The notes beneath the pieces were generated by a model. It searched no databases. It saw nothing but the letters and a program-made list of their open reading frames with translations, and had not been told where the DNA came from. A stretch of 37,153 bases of DNA from JBMNKL01 sp050261495 (lineage in GTDB: Bacteria; Bacillota; Clostridia; Acetivibrionales; DTU013), in assembly GCA_050261495.1 (NCBI GenBank), contig JBLNDI010000082.1, positions 1 to 37,153 of the forward strand, given 5' to 3'. The position numbers and the translations under genes are program-made. Of the stretch, positions 24,511 to 33,534 are shown in pieces (within the stretch, counting starts at the first letter, position 1; the number at the start of each line of letters is the position of its first letter).

Positions 24511-27500
24511 ATGATACCAGGAGGAAAAAACGGCGGGAAAACCGTAAGTAAAACCATTAAAAAACCCAGCGGAAAAACGGGCAGGAGAGCGGCGTCCATT
24601 CTGCTGACAGCGGTGCTGCTGTTGCTGCAGGGCCTGATAATGCCTGTTTCAGCAGCGGACCTTGTTCCACAACCGGCGCCTGAGAAGCTGAGGGTGGAGG
24701 CAATACACGATACCCCGCCGCAGGTGGAACCGCCAATAGGCTACAATGAATTTGACAAGTATTATGTGGATTTGAAATGCGACAGGCTGGCTTTGCCGCA
24801 GGGTGTACCAAGTCCGAGCATATATCTTAATTATTACCTCCAGGAAGTTAACAAGCCTTACAGGCCGAGCAGGCCTTTAATCCTGAAAGAAGGAAATGTC
24901 CCTGCCAAAACCGGTGAAGATAACGAGATCAGGCTGCGGAACCTCGAGTCGGGAACGGTTTACTATGCTTATGCAAGAGCATATTACAAATATACGCAGG
25001 ATTCCATTACATATACCAGCAGCGAGTCGAATCCTTCAAATACCGTCAGGTTCCTGACGGACATCGAGATTAATGCCTATCCGTACGGTACCAACCAGAT
25101 AAAAATAGAGTGGGACGATGTTTGGTATTCCGGGAAAAGAATGGACTATAAGCTGTATATTTCGGAAAACGAGGCTTTTGCAAACAGTCCCCCGATATAT
25201 ATAGGAGAGGAGCAGATCGGACGGGACGGCCCTGTCAAGGTCAACGAGGCGGCAGGCAAACTGGAATATATCCATACGGTAAGAGACCCGGGAAGGGTGT
25301 ACCATATAAAAATAGTACCCGATACTCCCGACACCGAGCTCAAGAGGTCACCCGAAAGCCGCGTTGTTGTTGTCAGCAGTTATATTCTTGCAAAGACGAC
25401 AAAAATGTCCGTTACGGATGAAGGAACGGTCTGGAAACTGGAATGGAGCCCCGTGGTAACCGGCATCGGGGGCAATGTCAAGGTTTCCTACCAGATATAC
25501 AGGGGATCGGGCGAGGGAGGAAGCCTCGAGGAATACATGGCTACCGTCTCCGACACTGTGTTTTTCCTGGTTCTCAAGCCGGGCGAGGAACACTATTATT
25601 ACGTTGTAAAAGCAATCGTCACGCGCGACGGGGTTGAGCTTTACCCGGGCATAAAAATACAGTCGCAGCGAATTTATATCAGGGAATCCGAGGTGCCGTC
25701 GACACCGGCCGTTCCTGAACTGGTGCCCGAATTTTCAAATGCCGGCGTTCCGATTATCTCCTACGATGAGGAACTGAGGCCCGACAGGGCGGTCATATTG
25801 TGGAAAGCGCCGCTAAAGGGCGACGGAAATGTTGATGAAGAAATAGTGTATGACATGTGGCTTATAAGCGACCCCAACACGCTGGATAATCCTCCGGCTG
25901 GTACAATGATTGCTTCCGATATTAAAATGGGCGAGGGCAACAAGGTCATGAGCGGCACGAAACACCTTGGTTATAAATACTATTTGAATGACCTTGTGCC
26001 AAACTCGACTTATTACTTAAAAATTGTCGCTAAAAAGAGCTACATCGAGTTTGTGGATGGCGAACTTAGATATATTACATTGCAGTCGGATGCCGCAATG
26101 AAAATAATCATAACTCCTACACTGGGGCCGGTCGACCAGCCTGTCGTGCCGGGCAGGCCGCCCCTTGAGCTGAAAAAGGACAGCCAGGGAAAGGAAATGG
26201 TCACCAATACCTCGGCAGTCATAACACTCAAGAACAAATGGTACGAGCAGCATATGCCGCCTCTTTCCGGCGGGAAGGCCAACTGGGTCTACAGGACCCC
26301 GGAACAGATAAATGAAGCCGGGCTCAACCTGGCGCCGCCGGTGGACAACCTTGTGGATGCGATAGAAAATGGTACTGCGGACCCGCTCCAATTCCGCAAG
26401 GTTGAATATGACGAAGGGGTTACTCTTGACGTGGGCATAGCGATATACACCCTTGGCTTTGATTATAGCAGCCTTGAAAACCTGCCGACGGACAAGGTGG
26501 TTAACTTTCCCGCAATCCCCAACGATCCCGATGAGGATGTGCATGCGCCGGGAGCCATACCGGACGGTGAAAAGCATAATATCAACATTACCGTTGACGG
26601 CCTGGAGCCAAATACTACGTACGTTATATGGGTCAGGGCTGCAAGACGCGACGTAGGCCTTATTTCCGGGCCTTCGGATCCCATTATTGTCACGACGCTG
26701 CCCGAGCTTCCCGATACGGTCGAAAAGCCGACAGTGCCGGTATTCAACTATAGCCATGCTGGAGATGTGTATATTGACCTTGGATGGAATTTTAACACCC
26801 GGTACGTGTATTACCTGGAGTACGGAACGGTGGACGACCGCTCAAAAGCAACTGGAAGGGCCGTAATTACGCCGAAGGATTTGGAATTTACCACGTATTA
26901 CAGGGTAACCGGGCTCGTTCCCGATACGGTTTATTATTTCTGGATACGGGCTGAAGTGACAAGTGAATCGGGCGAGATTGAAAGCTCCGATTTCAGTGAT
27001 TCTTTTCTCGTGAAAACCACGAAAGACATTCCTCCCGACACTCCGAAGGGGTTTGGCATTAAAAAAACGCAGGGAGACGCCGCGAAGAACAGCGTAACTT
27101 TTGAATGGATTGCCGAGGAAGGAATGGATTACATACTTGAGATAGACGATTCGGTGGATTACCATGAAAGCGCCAGGTACGAGATAAAAGGTGCGTCTGA
27201 GTTTACCGTGGGAAATCTCAGGTCCAATTTCAGGTATTATGCCAGGCTTTATGCGTACGACCCGGTAAAAAAACTGGCGTCCGTGCCAACACAGAGCATA
27301 GTGGTGAGAACGCCCCGCAGTGACGACGATTATGATTCCGACGAAGATACCGAAGATATTATAAGCGGCGACTTTATACAAAAGGATCCGGTGTCGGTGG
27401 ACGGGGTATGGACCATCAGGATTGTCGGCGTCAATGCCGACCGTTTCGTGCAGCATGTCCGCACGGATAATGTACTGGATTATGTTATCGACCTCAGGAC

Positions 27501-28515
27501 TATGCCCGGCAATACAAAAAAAATATCCGTCGTTATATCCGGAAGGGTGTTTAAAGCTCTCAGCACGCTGGGTGAAAACCTTATTATTAGAATGAGCGGG
27601 AACATGATTGTCATACGGCCGGGTGTCATGCCGGACGCCGGCGGGATTTACCGGTCTGCCGCCGTTGAGGCCGACTATATTTTCGGAATAGTTCCTGATA
27701 GCAGCGCGGAAGACAGCAATACAAGAAACCTTACCTTCAGAACCCCGGTTTCAAAGCTGGAAATCAGCCTGTCGGACGGCATCGTCAATACCGTGGAGAA
27801 GCTTGAAAGGCCGTTGAAGGTAATATATGAATACACGTACGCCGCGTGGTACAAGCCCGGCACTACATTTGGACATGTACTGCCCGACGGTTCCACGGAA
27901 TGGATAAAGGCCGCCTCCTCGGGGAGCTTTGATCCTGACCGCGGCCTGGGCACGCTCGCATTTGAGACGCTTGTACCGGGACGGCTGGCAGTAGCGGATT
28001 TGGGCAAGGACTTTTTCGACGACATTTCCGGAAGCTACGCGAGAAATTCAATCGCCAACGTGGCGTCCGTGCATAAGCTGAAATCAATAACCGGCAGAAA
28101 ATTTGAACCGGCAAAAAATCTCACTATCGGAGACTGCGCGAAATTCATGCTTGATATGCTTGATGTGGATTATGGCAGCAATTACATGACACTTGCCGTA
28201 AAAGCAGGTATCGTCCCTGTTGCTGACAGCGGATCGGCTGCCCAGGGCTGCACCAGGGAAAAGCTTATCGCCATGGCCATGAGAGTCTGTGAGCTCAAAA
28301 CTTCACAATGCGCGAAAGCGTCAAGTGATGAAACATACATATACAAAGACATCAGGCAGGCTGACCCCAAGCTGTTGCCAAAAATCAGGTTCGCGCTGGA
28401 AATTGGCGTCATCACAAGCAGGTTTTCCGATACGCTGGGACCGAAAGATGTTGTGACGCGCGCGGAGGCAATGGTGCTGCTTGAAAAACTGCTTCGATAT
28501 ACAGGCGAACTTTAA
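24511..28515 (+). CDS. Giant secreted FN3-repeat protein with C-terminal SLH domains (second of pair)
   Basis: A protein of 1334 aa. A long basic N-terminus precedes the signal core (about 30-47, ending PVSAADL). About seven FN3-like modules follow (about 55-935) with the same tyrosine-corner strands (GTVYYAYARA, STYYLKIVAK, DTVYYFWIRA). After an acidic linker (DDDYDSDEDTED) comes the domain shared with the upstream protein (about 950-1160), where VVISGRVFKAL and NLIIRMSGNMIVIRPGVM align with it. SLH-type repeats follow (about 1165-1330: FFDDISGSYARNSIANVA, VVTRAEAMVLLEKLL). Both proteins end in a similar LLKLTGDI/LLRYTGEL tail. GGGAGG lies 8-9 nt before the ATG. The pair probably arose by duplication and forms a surface-protein operon inserted before ywmB-murA. 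Confidence 0.88.
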   Translation: MIPGGKNGGKTVSKTIKKPSGKTGRRAASILLTAVLLLLQGLIMPVSAADLVPQPAPEKLRVEAIHDTPPQVEPPIGYNEFDKYYVDLKCDRLALPQGVPSPSIYLNYYLQEVNKPYRPSRPLILKEGNVPAKTGEDNEIRLRNLESGTVYYAYARAYYKYTQDSITYTSSESNPSNTVRFLTDIEINAYPYGTNQIKIEWDDVWYSGKRMDYKLYISENEAFANSPPIYIGEEQIGRDGPVKVNEAAGKLEYIHTVRDPGRVYHIKIVPDTPDTELKRSPESRVVVVSSYILAKTTKMSVTDEGTVWKLEWSPVVTGIGGNVKVSYQIYRGSGEGGSLEEYMATVSDTVFFLVLKPGEEHYYYVVKAIVTRDGVELYPGIKIQSQRIYIRESEVPSTPAVPELVPEFSNAGVPIISYDEELRPDRAVILWKAPLKGDGNVDEEIVYDMWLISDPNTLDNPPAGTMIASDIKMGEGNKVMSGTKHLGYKYYLNDLVPNSTYYLKIVAKKSYIEFVDGELRYITLQSDAAMKIIITPTLGPVDQPVVPGRPPLELKKDSQGKEMVTNTSAVITLKNKWYEQHMPPLSGGKANWVYRTPEQINEAGLNLAPPVDNLVDAIENGTADPLQFRKVEYDEGVTLDVGIAIYTLGFDYSSLENLPTDKVVNFPAIPNDPDEDVHAPGAIPDGEKHNINITVDGLEPNTTYVIWVRAARRDVGLISGPSDPIIVTTLPELPDTVEKPTVPVFNYSHAGDVYIDLGWNFNTRYVYYLEYGTVDDRSKATGRAVITPKDLEFTTYYRVTGLVPDTVYYFWIRAEVTSESGEIESSDFSDSFLVKTTKDIPPDTPKGFGIKKTQGDAAKNSVTFEWIAEEGMDYILEIDDSVDYHESARYEIKGASEFTVGNLRSNFRYYARLYAYDPVKKLASVPTQSIVVRTPRSDDDYDSDEDTEDIISGDFIQKDPVSVDGVWTIRIVGVNADRFVQHVRTDNVLDYVIDLRTMPGNTKKISVVISGRVFKALSTLGENLIIRMSGNMIVIRPGVMPDAGGIYRSAAVEADYIFGIVPDSSAEDSNTRNLTFRTPVSKLEISLSDGIVNTVEKLERPLKVIYEYTYAAWYKPGTTFGHVLPDGSTEWIKAASSGSFDPDRGLGTLAFETLVPGRLAVADLGKDFFDDISGSYARNSIANVASVHKLKSITGRKFEPAKNLTIGDCAKFMLDMLDVDYGSNYMTLAVKAGIVPVADSGSAAQGCTREKLIAMAMRVCELKTSQCAKASSDETYIYKDIRQADPKLLPKIRFALEIGVITSRFSDTLGPKDVVTRAEAMVLLEKLLRYTGEL

Positions 28516-28533
28516 AAAAATATATAAAAACAA

Positions 28534-28555
28534 GCTTATTATCCAGCAAATAAGC
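28534..28555 (+). terminator. Weak hairpin after the FN3-SLH operon
   Basis: GCTTATT (28534-28540) and AATAAGC (28549-28555) form a 7-bp stem with an 8-nt loop, without a T-tract behind it. It may mark the transcript end of the pair. Confidence 0.35.
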
Positions 28556-28671
28556 CGATTATAGAAATTTTCATGTATATGCCCCCTTTATTGAGGCAAT
28601 AATTAAAATCAAGATCATACTGCAACGCATTACGGTAAACGAGCTTGCAGGGGCTAAAGGGGGCATGTCCG

Positions 28672-29430
28672 TTGAAGAAATCCATATTTTTTATTCTTAT
28701 TTTATTAGTCTCAATTTTCGTTATAATTATTCATCCCAACCAGCCGGAAACGGCGGCAACGGCGCTGATCCTGGAAGCGTTCGGCAAAACGGGCGCAAGG
28801 ATTGTCAGTTCCGAGGTTTTCATATGCGGCGAGTTAAACGCCGGCTTGTACGACGAAGAACATGAACGGCAGCAGTTGATAAAGAAGGCAATTGCAAGAG
28901 CCGGCGGCAATGTTGCCGGCAGCGGGCCTGAGTTTACCGCAATAGATTCCGACTTTTGCAAGGGCACGGAAACTGATTACATAATCAATGAAGATTGCAG
29001 GATACATATCAGCATATTAAAGGAAAAAGAAAAAAGCAGGGCAGGCAAATACAAGCTGGTTATAAGCCTTGTCGATACTTCGCGGCAACCGCTTTCTTCA
29101 GGCTGCGTCGCGGGTCTTGCAGGGTTGGTTGGAGAACTTGGCGTAAAGCCCGAGGTGAACCTGTCGATTACCGGAAGCGTGGAGGGGAGGCTTTCGGAAA
29201 CCGAAATTGAGGAATTATGCGGCAAGGCGCTTGACAGTATTCACGCCAATGTAATCGAGGGAACGAGGAACAACGAACTGGTAAGCATAACGGCATTCTC
29301 ACCCTCGATCAAGAGCGCTGTACTGGTGAACGGCAAACGTGTAAATGTGAACATGGCGGCCAGGTACAATTCATACGAAGGAAAGACCTACATATGGCTG
29401 GCGACGCCGGTTATCATAACGGAGTACTGA
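28672..29430 (+). CDS. ywmB: YwmB-family protein
   Basis: About 252 aa. An N-terminal hydrophobic segment (about 4-20, FFILILLVSIFVIIIH) is a signal peptide or anchor. The rest has the alternating helix/strand pattern of YwmB, a conserved Firmicutes family of unknown function with a TATA-box-binding-protein-like fold. I base the call mainly on position directly before murA and spoIID, as in Bacillus subtilis, supported by length and topology. The start is TTG 28672, 8 nt after AAAGGGGG; the in-frame TTG at 28645 has no ribosome binding site. The protein should be outside the membrane. Some members have been linked to envelope or sporulation loci only by neighbourhood. Confidence 0.75.
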   Translation: MKKSIFFILILLVSIFVIIIHPNQPETAATALILEAFGKTGARIVSSEVFICGELNAGLYDEEHERQQLIKKAIARAGGNVAGSGPEFTAIDSDFCKGTETDYIINEDCRIHISILKEKEKSRAGKYKLVISLVDTSRQPLSSGCVAGLAGLVGELGVKPEVNLSITGSVEGRLSETEIEELCGKALDSIHANVIEGTRNNELVSITAFSPSIKSAVLVNGKRVNVNMAARYNSYEGKTYIWLATPVIITEY

Positions 29431-29496
29431 ATACAGGCGCCCGGGAAGGTGCAATGCTGCAGAACGCAAATGAGAAAACAAAAGGGGAGAAGTTAA

Positions 29497-30759
29497 TTGT
29501 CGAAGTTGATAGTGTCGGAAAGCAGAAACTTGAAAGGCAGGGTCCGCGTGAGCGGCGCAAAGAATTCCGCGCTGCCGATATTGGCCGCATCTCTGCTTAC
29601 TGACGGCAAAAGTGTAATTGACGAAATACCGTACCTTAATGATGTTAAAATAATGTGCGACCTTGTAAAATCGCTAGGTGCAACCGTTACAGTATACGAG
29701 AACCGGAACAGGCTGGAAATAAGCTCCGGATCGTTGTCGGAAGTGGTTGCCCCATACGAACTGGTAAATAAATTGAGGGCGTCTTTTCTTGTAGCCGGAC
29801 CTCTGCTGGCAAAAACGGGTTATGTACGGATATCGCTGCCGGGAGGGTGCGCCATTGGGTCAAGGCCCGTTGATTTGCATTTAAAGGGATTCATGGCACT
29901 GGGCGCAAATATAACGCAGGGTCACGGTTATGTCGAAGCAAAGAGGAACGGGCGCCTCAGGGGAGGAAAGGTATACCTGGATTTCCCGAGCGTTGGGGCG
30001 ACGGAAAATATCATGATGGCGGCAACGCTTGCCGACGGGCTGACGGTCATCGAGAACGCCGCGATTGAGCCGGAAATTGTAGACCTGGCCACATACCTGA
30101 CTTCCATGGGCGCGGACATCAAGGGCGCGGGAACGGACACTATTAAAATAACCGGGGTCAAAGAACTGAGAGGAGCGAACCACACCATTATACCGGACCG
30201 CATTGAAGCCGGGACATACATGGTGGCGGCGGCTATTACAGGCGGCGACATCGTGGTGGAAAATGTCGTCACGGACCACCTGAAACCCGTTACCGCCAAG
30301 CTCAGGGAGGCAGGTGTGGAGGTATCGGAGGAACTGACATCCATTCGGGTGTGCGGGGGAGAAATAAATGCTGTTGATATCAAGACCCATCCGTATCCCG
30401 GGTTTCCAACCGACATGCAGTCGCAAATGACTTCGCTCCTCAGCATAGCAAGCGGCACCAGCATGGTTATCGAGACTATTTTTGAAAACAGGTTCATGCA
30501 TGTGTGCGAACTAAAGAGGATGGGGGCAAATATCAAGGTGGAAGGCCGAAGCGCGATAATCGAAGGCTGTAAAAGGCTCACGGGAGCAAAGGTAAAGACA
30601 ACCGATTTAAGGGCCGGCGCCGCCCTGATCCTTGCCGGGCTGATAGCTGATGGCATAACGGAAATACTCGATATTGAACACATCGACCGGGGCTACATGA
30701 AACTGGATGAGAAGCTGAAAGCATTGGGAGCTGATATATCCAGGTGTGATGACGAATAA
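29497..30759 (+). CDS. murA: UDP-N-acetylglucosamine 1-carboxyvinyltransferase
   Basis: MurA transfers enolpyruvate from PEP to UDP-GlcNAc, the first committed step of peptidoglycan synthesis in the cytoplasm. The 420-aa length is normal. The N-terminus VSGAKNSALPILAASLL carries the substrate-binding Lys-Asn, and the active-site loop GGCAIGSRPVDLHL keeps the catalytic Cys118, so fosfomycin sensitivity is expected. PHPYPGFPTDMQ-type (here THPYPGFPTDMQSQ) and the terminal RGYMKLDEKL are also in place. Translation begins at TTG, 7 nt after GGGGAG. It lies 66 bp after ywmB, and a terminator separates it from spoIID. Confidence 0.97.
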   Translation: MSKLIVSESRNLKGRVRVSGAKNSALPILAASLLTDGKSVIDEIPYLNDVKIMCDLVKSLGATVTVYENRNRLEISSGSLSEVVAPYELVNKLRASFLVAGPLLAKTGYVRISLPGGCAIGSRPVDLHLKGFMALGANITQGHGYVEAKRNGRLRGGKVYLDFPSVGATENIMMAATLADGLTVIENAAIEPEIVDLATYLTSMGADIKGAGTDTIKITGVKELRGANHTIIPDRIEAGTYMVAAAITGGDIVVENVVTDHLKPVTAKLREAGVEVSEELTSIRVCGGEINAVDIKTHPYPGFPTDMQSQMTSLLSIASGTSMVIETIFENRFMHVCELKRMGANIKVEGRSAIIEGCKRLTGAKVKTTDLRAGAALILAGLIADGITEILDIEHIDRGYMKLDEKLKALGADISRCDDE

Positions 30760-30888
30760 GCATGCCGGAATAACGCCGGGTTTATAACTGCCGGAACTGA
30801 CGGCAAACAAGCATTTCGGCGCATTGGTACATATGTAAAAAGTCTTATAAAATACTGATAAAGAATAATGTTAAGGAGGCCATGATAC

Positions 30889-30922
30889 AAGGGTATGCGG
30901 ATAAGCTGCATACTTTTTTTTT
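30889..30922 (+). terminator. Rho-independent terminator of murA
   Basis: GTATGC (30893-30898) pairs with GCATAC (30908-30913), extendable by two G·T and two A-T pairs into the T-run. Nine T residues follow (30914-30922). It separates the growth-phase murA unit from the sporulation gene spoIID. Confidence 0.7.
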
Positions 30923-30974
30923 ATGTGAATATATATTACGTGATGATTCAGGAAATCTGGTGAAGGGGGTCCTG

Positions 30975-31982
30975 ATGAAGAAACTTATATACTATGTTGG
31001 CATAATGGCCGTTGTTATCGTCCTGCTTCCGCTTATCATCGTGAGAGGCTGCGGAACCGCACCCGAGCCTGAAACTCCCGAAAAAATAACGGAGGTTGAA
31101 AAATATAAAATAAATGTGTATATCACCTCCGAGGACGAGACTGTAGAAATGGACCTCGAGGAATACATAAAAGGCGTCGTGGCCGCCGAAATGCCGGCAA
31201 GCTTCGACCTGGAGGCATTAAAAGCCCAGGCGGTCGCGGCTCGCACCTTTGCATACGGGCGCATGTCCGGCGTTTACAAGTCAAAGCAGGGAATCCACGA
31301 CAGCGCCGATATATGCACGGATTCCACCCATTGCCAGGCATGGGTGGGCAAGAAGGACGCGATGAAAAAATGGGGCATACTATCCGCTGCGAGGTATTGG
31401 GGCAAAATAGAAAGGGCGGTAAATGAGACAAGGGGTAGGATAGTGGTATACCAGGGGACGGTTGCCAATACGCTGTTTCATGCCAGCAGTCCGGGAAGGA
31501 CCGAAAACGCCGAAGACGTATGGCAGGGTACGTACGTGCCTTACTTGAGGAGCGTGGAAAGCGAGGGAGAAGAAGCATCAAAAGATTACATCGCGACCGT
31601 GATGCTTGGAATGGACGAAATAGCCGAGAAACTTAAGGAAGCTTATCCTGACAGGAAAATAGGCAGCATTGCCCCGGACAGCATTGAAATATTGGGACTG
31701 ACTGTCGGCCGCAGGGTTAAAATGATAAAAATCGGGAATATTGTAATAAGGGGCACGGAATTTCGCAAATTGTTCGGATTGCGTTCAGCCTGCTTCACGG
31801 TCGAGCCGGTTGAGGACGACCTGGTCAGGATTACTACGACAGGCCATGGGCATGGCGTGGGAATGAGCCAGTGGGGCGCCGATTCGCTTGCCAAGAAAGG
31901 CGGCGCCTTTGAAGAAATTCTCAAGCATTACTATACCGGGGTGGATGTTATTTCCATTCAAGATTTCGAAAAGCAAAATTAA
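30975..31982 (+). CDS. spoIID: Stage II sporulation protein D (engulfment lytic transglycosylase)
   Basis: SpoIID cuts glycan strands stripped by SpoIIP so that the mother cell membrane can engulf the forespore. A protein of 335 aa: one N-terminal membrane span (about 5-22), then the SpoIID domain. The catalytic segment is GVVAAEMPASFDLEALKAQA, with the conserved Glu in AAEMP. AARTFAYGRM, ADICTDSTHCQAW and the late GHGHGVGMSQWGA also match the family. The frame extends up to ATG 30882, but that part spans the murA terminator. AAGGGGGT 5 nt before ATG 30975 marks the true start. A mother-cell sigma-E promoter is expected downstream of the terminator, though I could not assign one. Confidence 0.96.
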   Translation: MKKLIYYVGIMAVVIVLLPLIIVRGCGTAPEPETPEKITEVEKYKINVYITSEDETVEMDLEEYIKGVVAAEMPASFDLEALKAQAVAARTFAYGRMSGVYKSKQGIHDSADICTDSTHCQAWVGKKDAMKKWGILSAARYWGKIERAVNETRGRIVVYQGTVANTLFHASSPGRTENAEDVWQGTYVPYLRSVESEGEEASKDYIATVMLGMDEIAEKLKEAYPDRKIGSIAPDSIEILGLTVGRRVKMIKIGNIVIRGTEFRKLFGLRSACFTVEPVEDDLVRITTTGHGHGVGMSQWGADSLAKKGGAFEEILKHYYTGVDVISIQDFEKQN

Positions 31983-31999
31983 ATAATTTCACTCCATAT

Positions 32000-32028
32000 G
32001 TATATTGTTCCCATATGCGGAAACAATA
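32000..32028 (+). promoter_or_regulatory. Sigma-F-like promoter of spoIIQ overlapping an inverted repeat
   Basis: GTATA (32000-32004) and GGAAACAATA (32019-32028) match the forespore sigma-F pattern GYWTA and GGNNANANTN with a 14-bp spacer. Sigma-F is known to drive spoIIQ. TATATTGTT (32001-32009) and AACAATATA (32022-32030) also form a perfect 9-bp inverted repeat across the site. Confidence 0.45.
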
Positions 32029-32047
32029 TATTGTGGAGGTGGAATTT

Positions 32048-32914
32048 GTGAATATGAAAAAGTTTCCGGAAGATAAAGGAGCAAAAAAGGGAATTAAAGA
32101 GTTTTTGGACAAGAAAGGATTTTACGTCATACTTTTATTGTGTATAGCGGTTGTGGCCGGTACCGCAATATTTGTCAGCACGCGCAACGCTATTTCCAAG
32201 CAGCCTGATTATGATGCGAGAAATATAGATGAAACGGAAGATGGCTTGCTTGCTGAGAATGTGGGGCTAAATCAATCGGAAGAACTGAACGCCCAGGAAC
32301 CCGAAGACACTCAGGCGTCCGCAGCGGCCGGGCAGCAGTCCGATATCGGCAATCCCGCTTCCATTAACAATTCCGAGAGTGAAAGCGCGGCAAAAATCAA
32401 GGATGACGAAAATAAAACCAATAAACAGGATGAAACTGACACAAAGCCTAAAAGTGATCCAAAGCCTTCAAAAAGCTCGACCCCTGTAAAAAAGCAGAGC
32501 TTTAAGATGCCTGTAAGCGGAGAAGTCATACTTGAGTTTGCAAAGGATAAGCTTGTGTACTCAAAAACGCTTGAAGAATGGCGAACGCATCCGGGCGTGG
32601 ACCTGGCAGCCGAAAGGGGTACTCCGATTGCGGCCGTTGCCGACGGGGTGGTTTGTGATGTCAGGAATGAGAAGTATTACGGGATATCTGTGATAATCGA
32701 CCATGGCGACGGTCTCAAGACGCTTTACAGGAACCTGGCATCGGATGACACGGTCGTGGTCAACCAGAAAGTGAGGCAGGGTGAAATTATAGGGAGCATT
32801 GGAGATACCGCCATGGACGAATCATCGGACCCGCCCCACCTGCATTTTGAGGTTTTGAAAGACGATGTAAATGTGGATCCGATGGCATACCTGCCAAAGA
32901 CCGCGGCGGAATAA
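32048..32914 (+). CDS. spoIIQ: SpoIIQ-type M23 (LytM) forespore protein
   Basis: About 288 aa. SpoIIQ sits in the forespore membrane, binds SpoIIIAH across the intermembrane space and holds the engulfing membranes together. One N-terminal span (about 30-48, FYVILLLCIAVVAGTAIFV) is followed by a long acidic/Lys-rich linker (to about 150). The M23 domain has HPGVDL (His-x3-Asp), IIDHGDGLKTLY and PHLHFEV. All zinc ligands are present, unlike the degenerate domain of B. subtilis SpoIIQ but as in clostridial SpoIIQ, so endopeptidase activity is possible. The start is GTG 32048, 6 nt after GGAGGT; the upstream in-frame ATG lies in the promoter repeat. Identity rests on synteny plus architecture. 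Confidence 0.9.
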   Translation: MNMKKFPEDKGAKKGIKEFLDKKGFYVILLLCIAVVAGTAIFVSTRNAISKQPDYDARNIDETEDGLLAENVGLNQSEELNAQEPEDTQASAAAGQQSDIGNPASINNSESESAAKIKDDENKTNKQDETDTKPKSDPKPSKSSTPVKKQSFKMPVSGEVILEFAKDKLVYSKTLEEWRTHPGVDLAAERGTPIAAVADGVVCDVRNEKYYGISVIIDHGDGLKTLYRNLASDDTVVVNQKVRQGEIIGSIGDTAMDESSDPPHLHFEVLKDDVNVDPMAYLPKTAAE

Positions 32915-32976
32915 CGCTGCAAATAAATACAAAAGAAAAGCGTAAGCATATTTATGCATTTCGATTGGCATAAAGC

Positions 32977-33029
32977 AAAGGGATGATACATTTTCGAATA
33001 TAATCGACGGTGTATCATCTCTTTTGTTT
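32977..33029 (+). terminator. Terminator of spoIIQ
   Basis: AAAGGGATGATACA (32977-32990) pairs with TGTATCATCTCTTT (33011-33024) with one G·T pair and a 20-nt loop. T-rich sequence follows (TTTTGTTTTTCCC). Confidence 0.75.
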
Positions 33030-33192
33030 TTCCCTTTTAATTCATATAGATGAAGGACCTGGCATATATATACAATAAGCGCGATAAACGCCATGAAACA
33101 ACATCCTGCAAGACAAAGGGCTTTTATGTCCTCATATGCAAGTGAATTTAACGCAACTCCACCAGTATGACTTGAAGAGGGGGTATACATAA

Positions 33193-33456
33193 TTGAAGGT
33201 ATATATTGAAGAGAGAGCTATAGAATTGGCGAATTACATTATCGAAAAAAGGACAACTGTAAGAGCGGCAGCTAAAAAATTTGGAATAAGCAAAAGCACC
33301 GTGCACAAAGATGTCACTGAGAGGCTTGTAAAGGTTAATCCTGAACTGGCGAACAGTGTAAGGTTAGTGCTTGAGGAAAACAAGGCGGAGAGGCATATTA
33401 GAGGTGGAGAAGCGACTAAAGCGAAATATCAGGGCGGAAATGCAAAGGCTGTGTAG
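33193..33456 (+). CDS. spoIIID: Sporulation transcription factor SpoIIID
   Basis: An 87-aa DNA-binding protein that switches mother-cell transcription from sigma-E to sigma-K programmes. The helix-turn-helix spans about 21-45 (TTVRAAAKKFGISKSTVHKD), and the C-terminal basic region (GEATKAKYQG) makes extra DNA contacts. Length and sequence are typical. It starts at TTG, about 9 nt after GAGGGGGT. It has its own terminator downstream and lies between spoIIQ and mbl, as in Bacillus. The 116 bp before it contain TATACAAT (33069-33076), which resembles a sigma-E -10 but has no well-spaced -35. Confidence 0.96.
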   Translation: MKVYIEERAIELANYIIEKRTTVRAAAKKFGISKSTVHKDVTERLVKVNPELANSVRLVLEENKAERHIRGGEATKAKYQGGNAKAV

Positions 33457-33495
33457 CCTGTGCCATATATGATTATTTTATATTTTCGTGTCATG

Positions 33496-33534
33496 GTTGG
33501 ATCAGGTTGAATACTGATTCCAACTTTTTATTTT
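33496..33534 (+). terminator. Terminator of spoIIID
   Basis: GTTGG-ATCAG (33496-33505) pairs with CTGAT-T-CCAAC (33514-33524) with one bulged T and an 8-nt loop. TTTTTATTTT follows. Confidence 0.8.

Noticed and set aside
26017..26757. 246-codon minus-strand frame inside the second FN3-SLH gene
   Set aside because: It is a shadow of the FN3 coding frame with no domain features and no start signals.
19491..28515. Repeats in the FN3 genes as a CRISPR or tandem DNA repeat array
   Set aside because: The similarity is at protein level with variable module lengths; no exact DNA repeat unit is visible.
29928..30683. 251-codon minus-strand frame opposite murA
   Set aside because: murA is unmistakable; the antisense frame is a by-product of its codon usage.
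30882..30974. In-frame upstream start for SpoIID
   Set aside because: The extra codons run through the murA terminator, and a well-spaced ribosome binding site precedes ATG 30975, where the TM helix begins.
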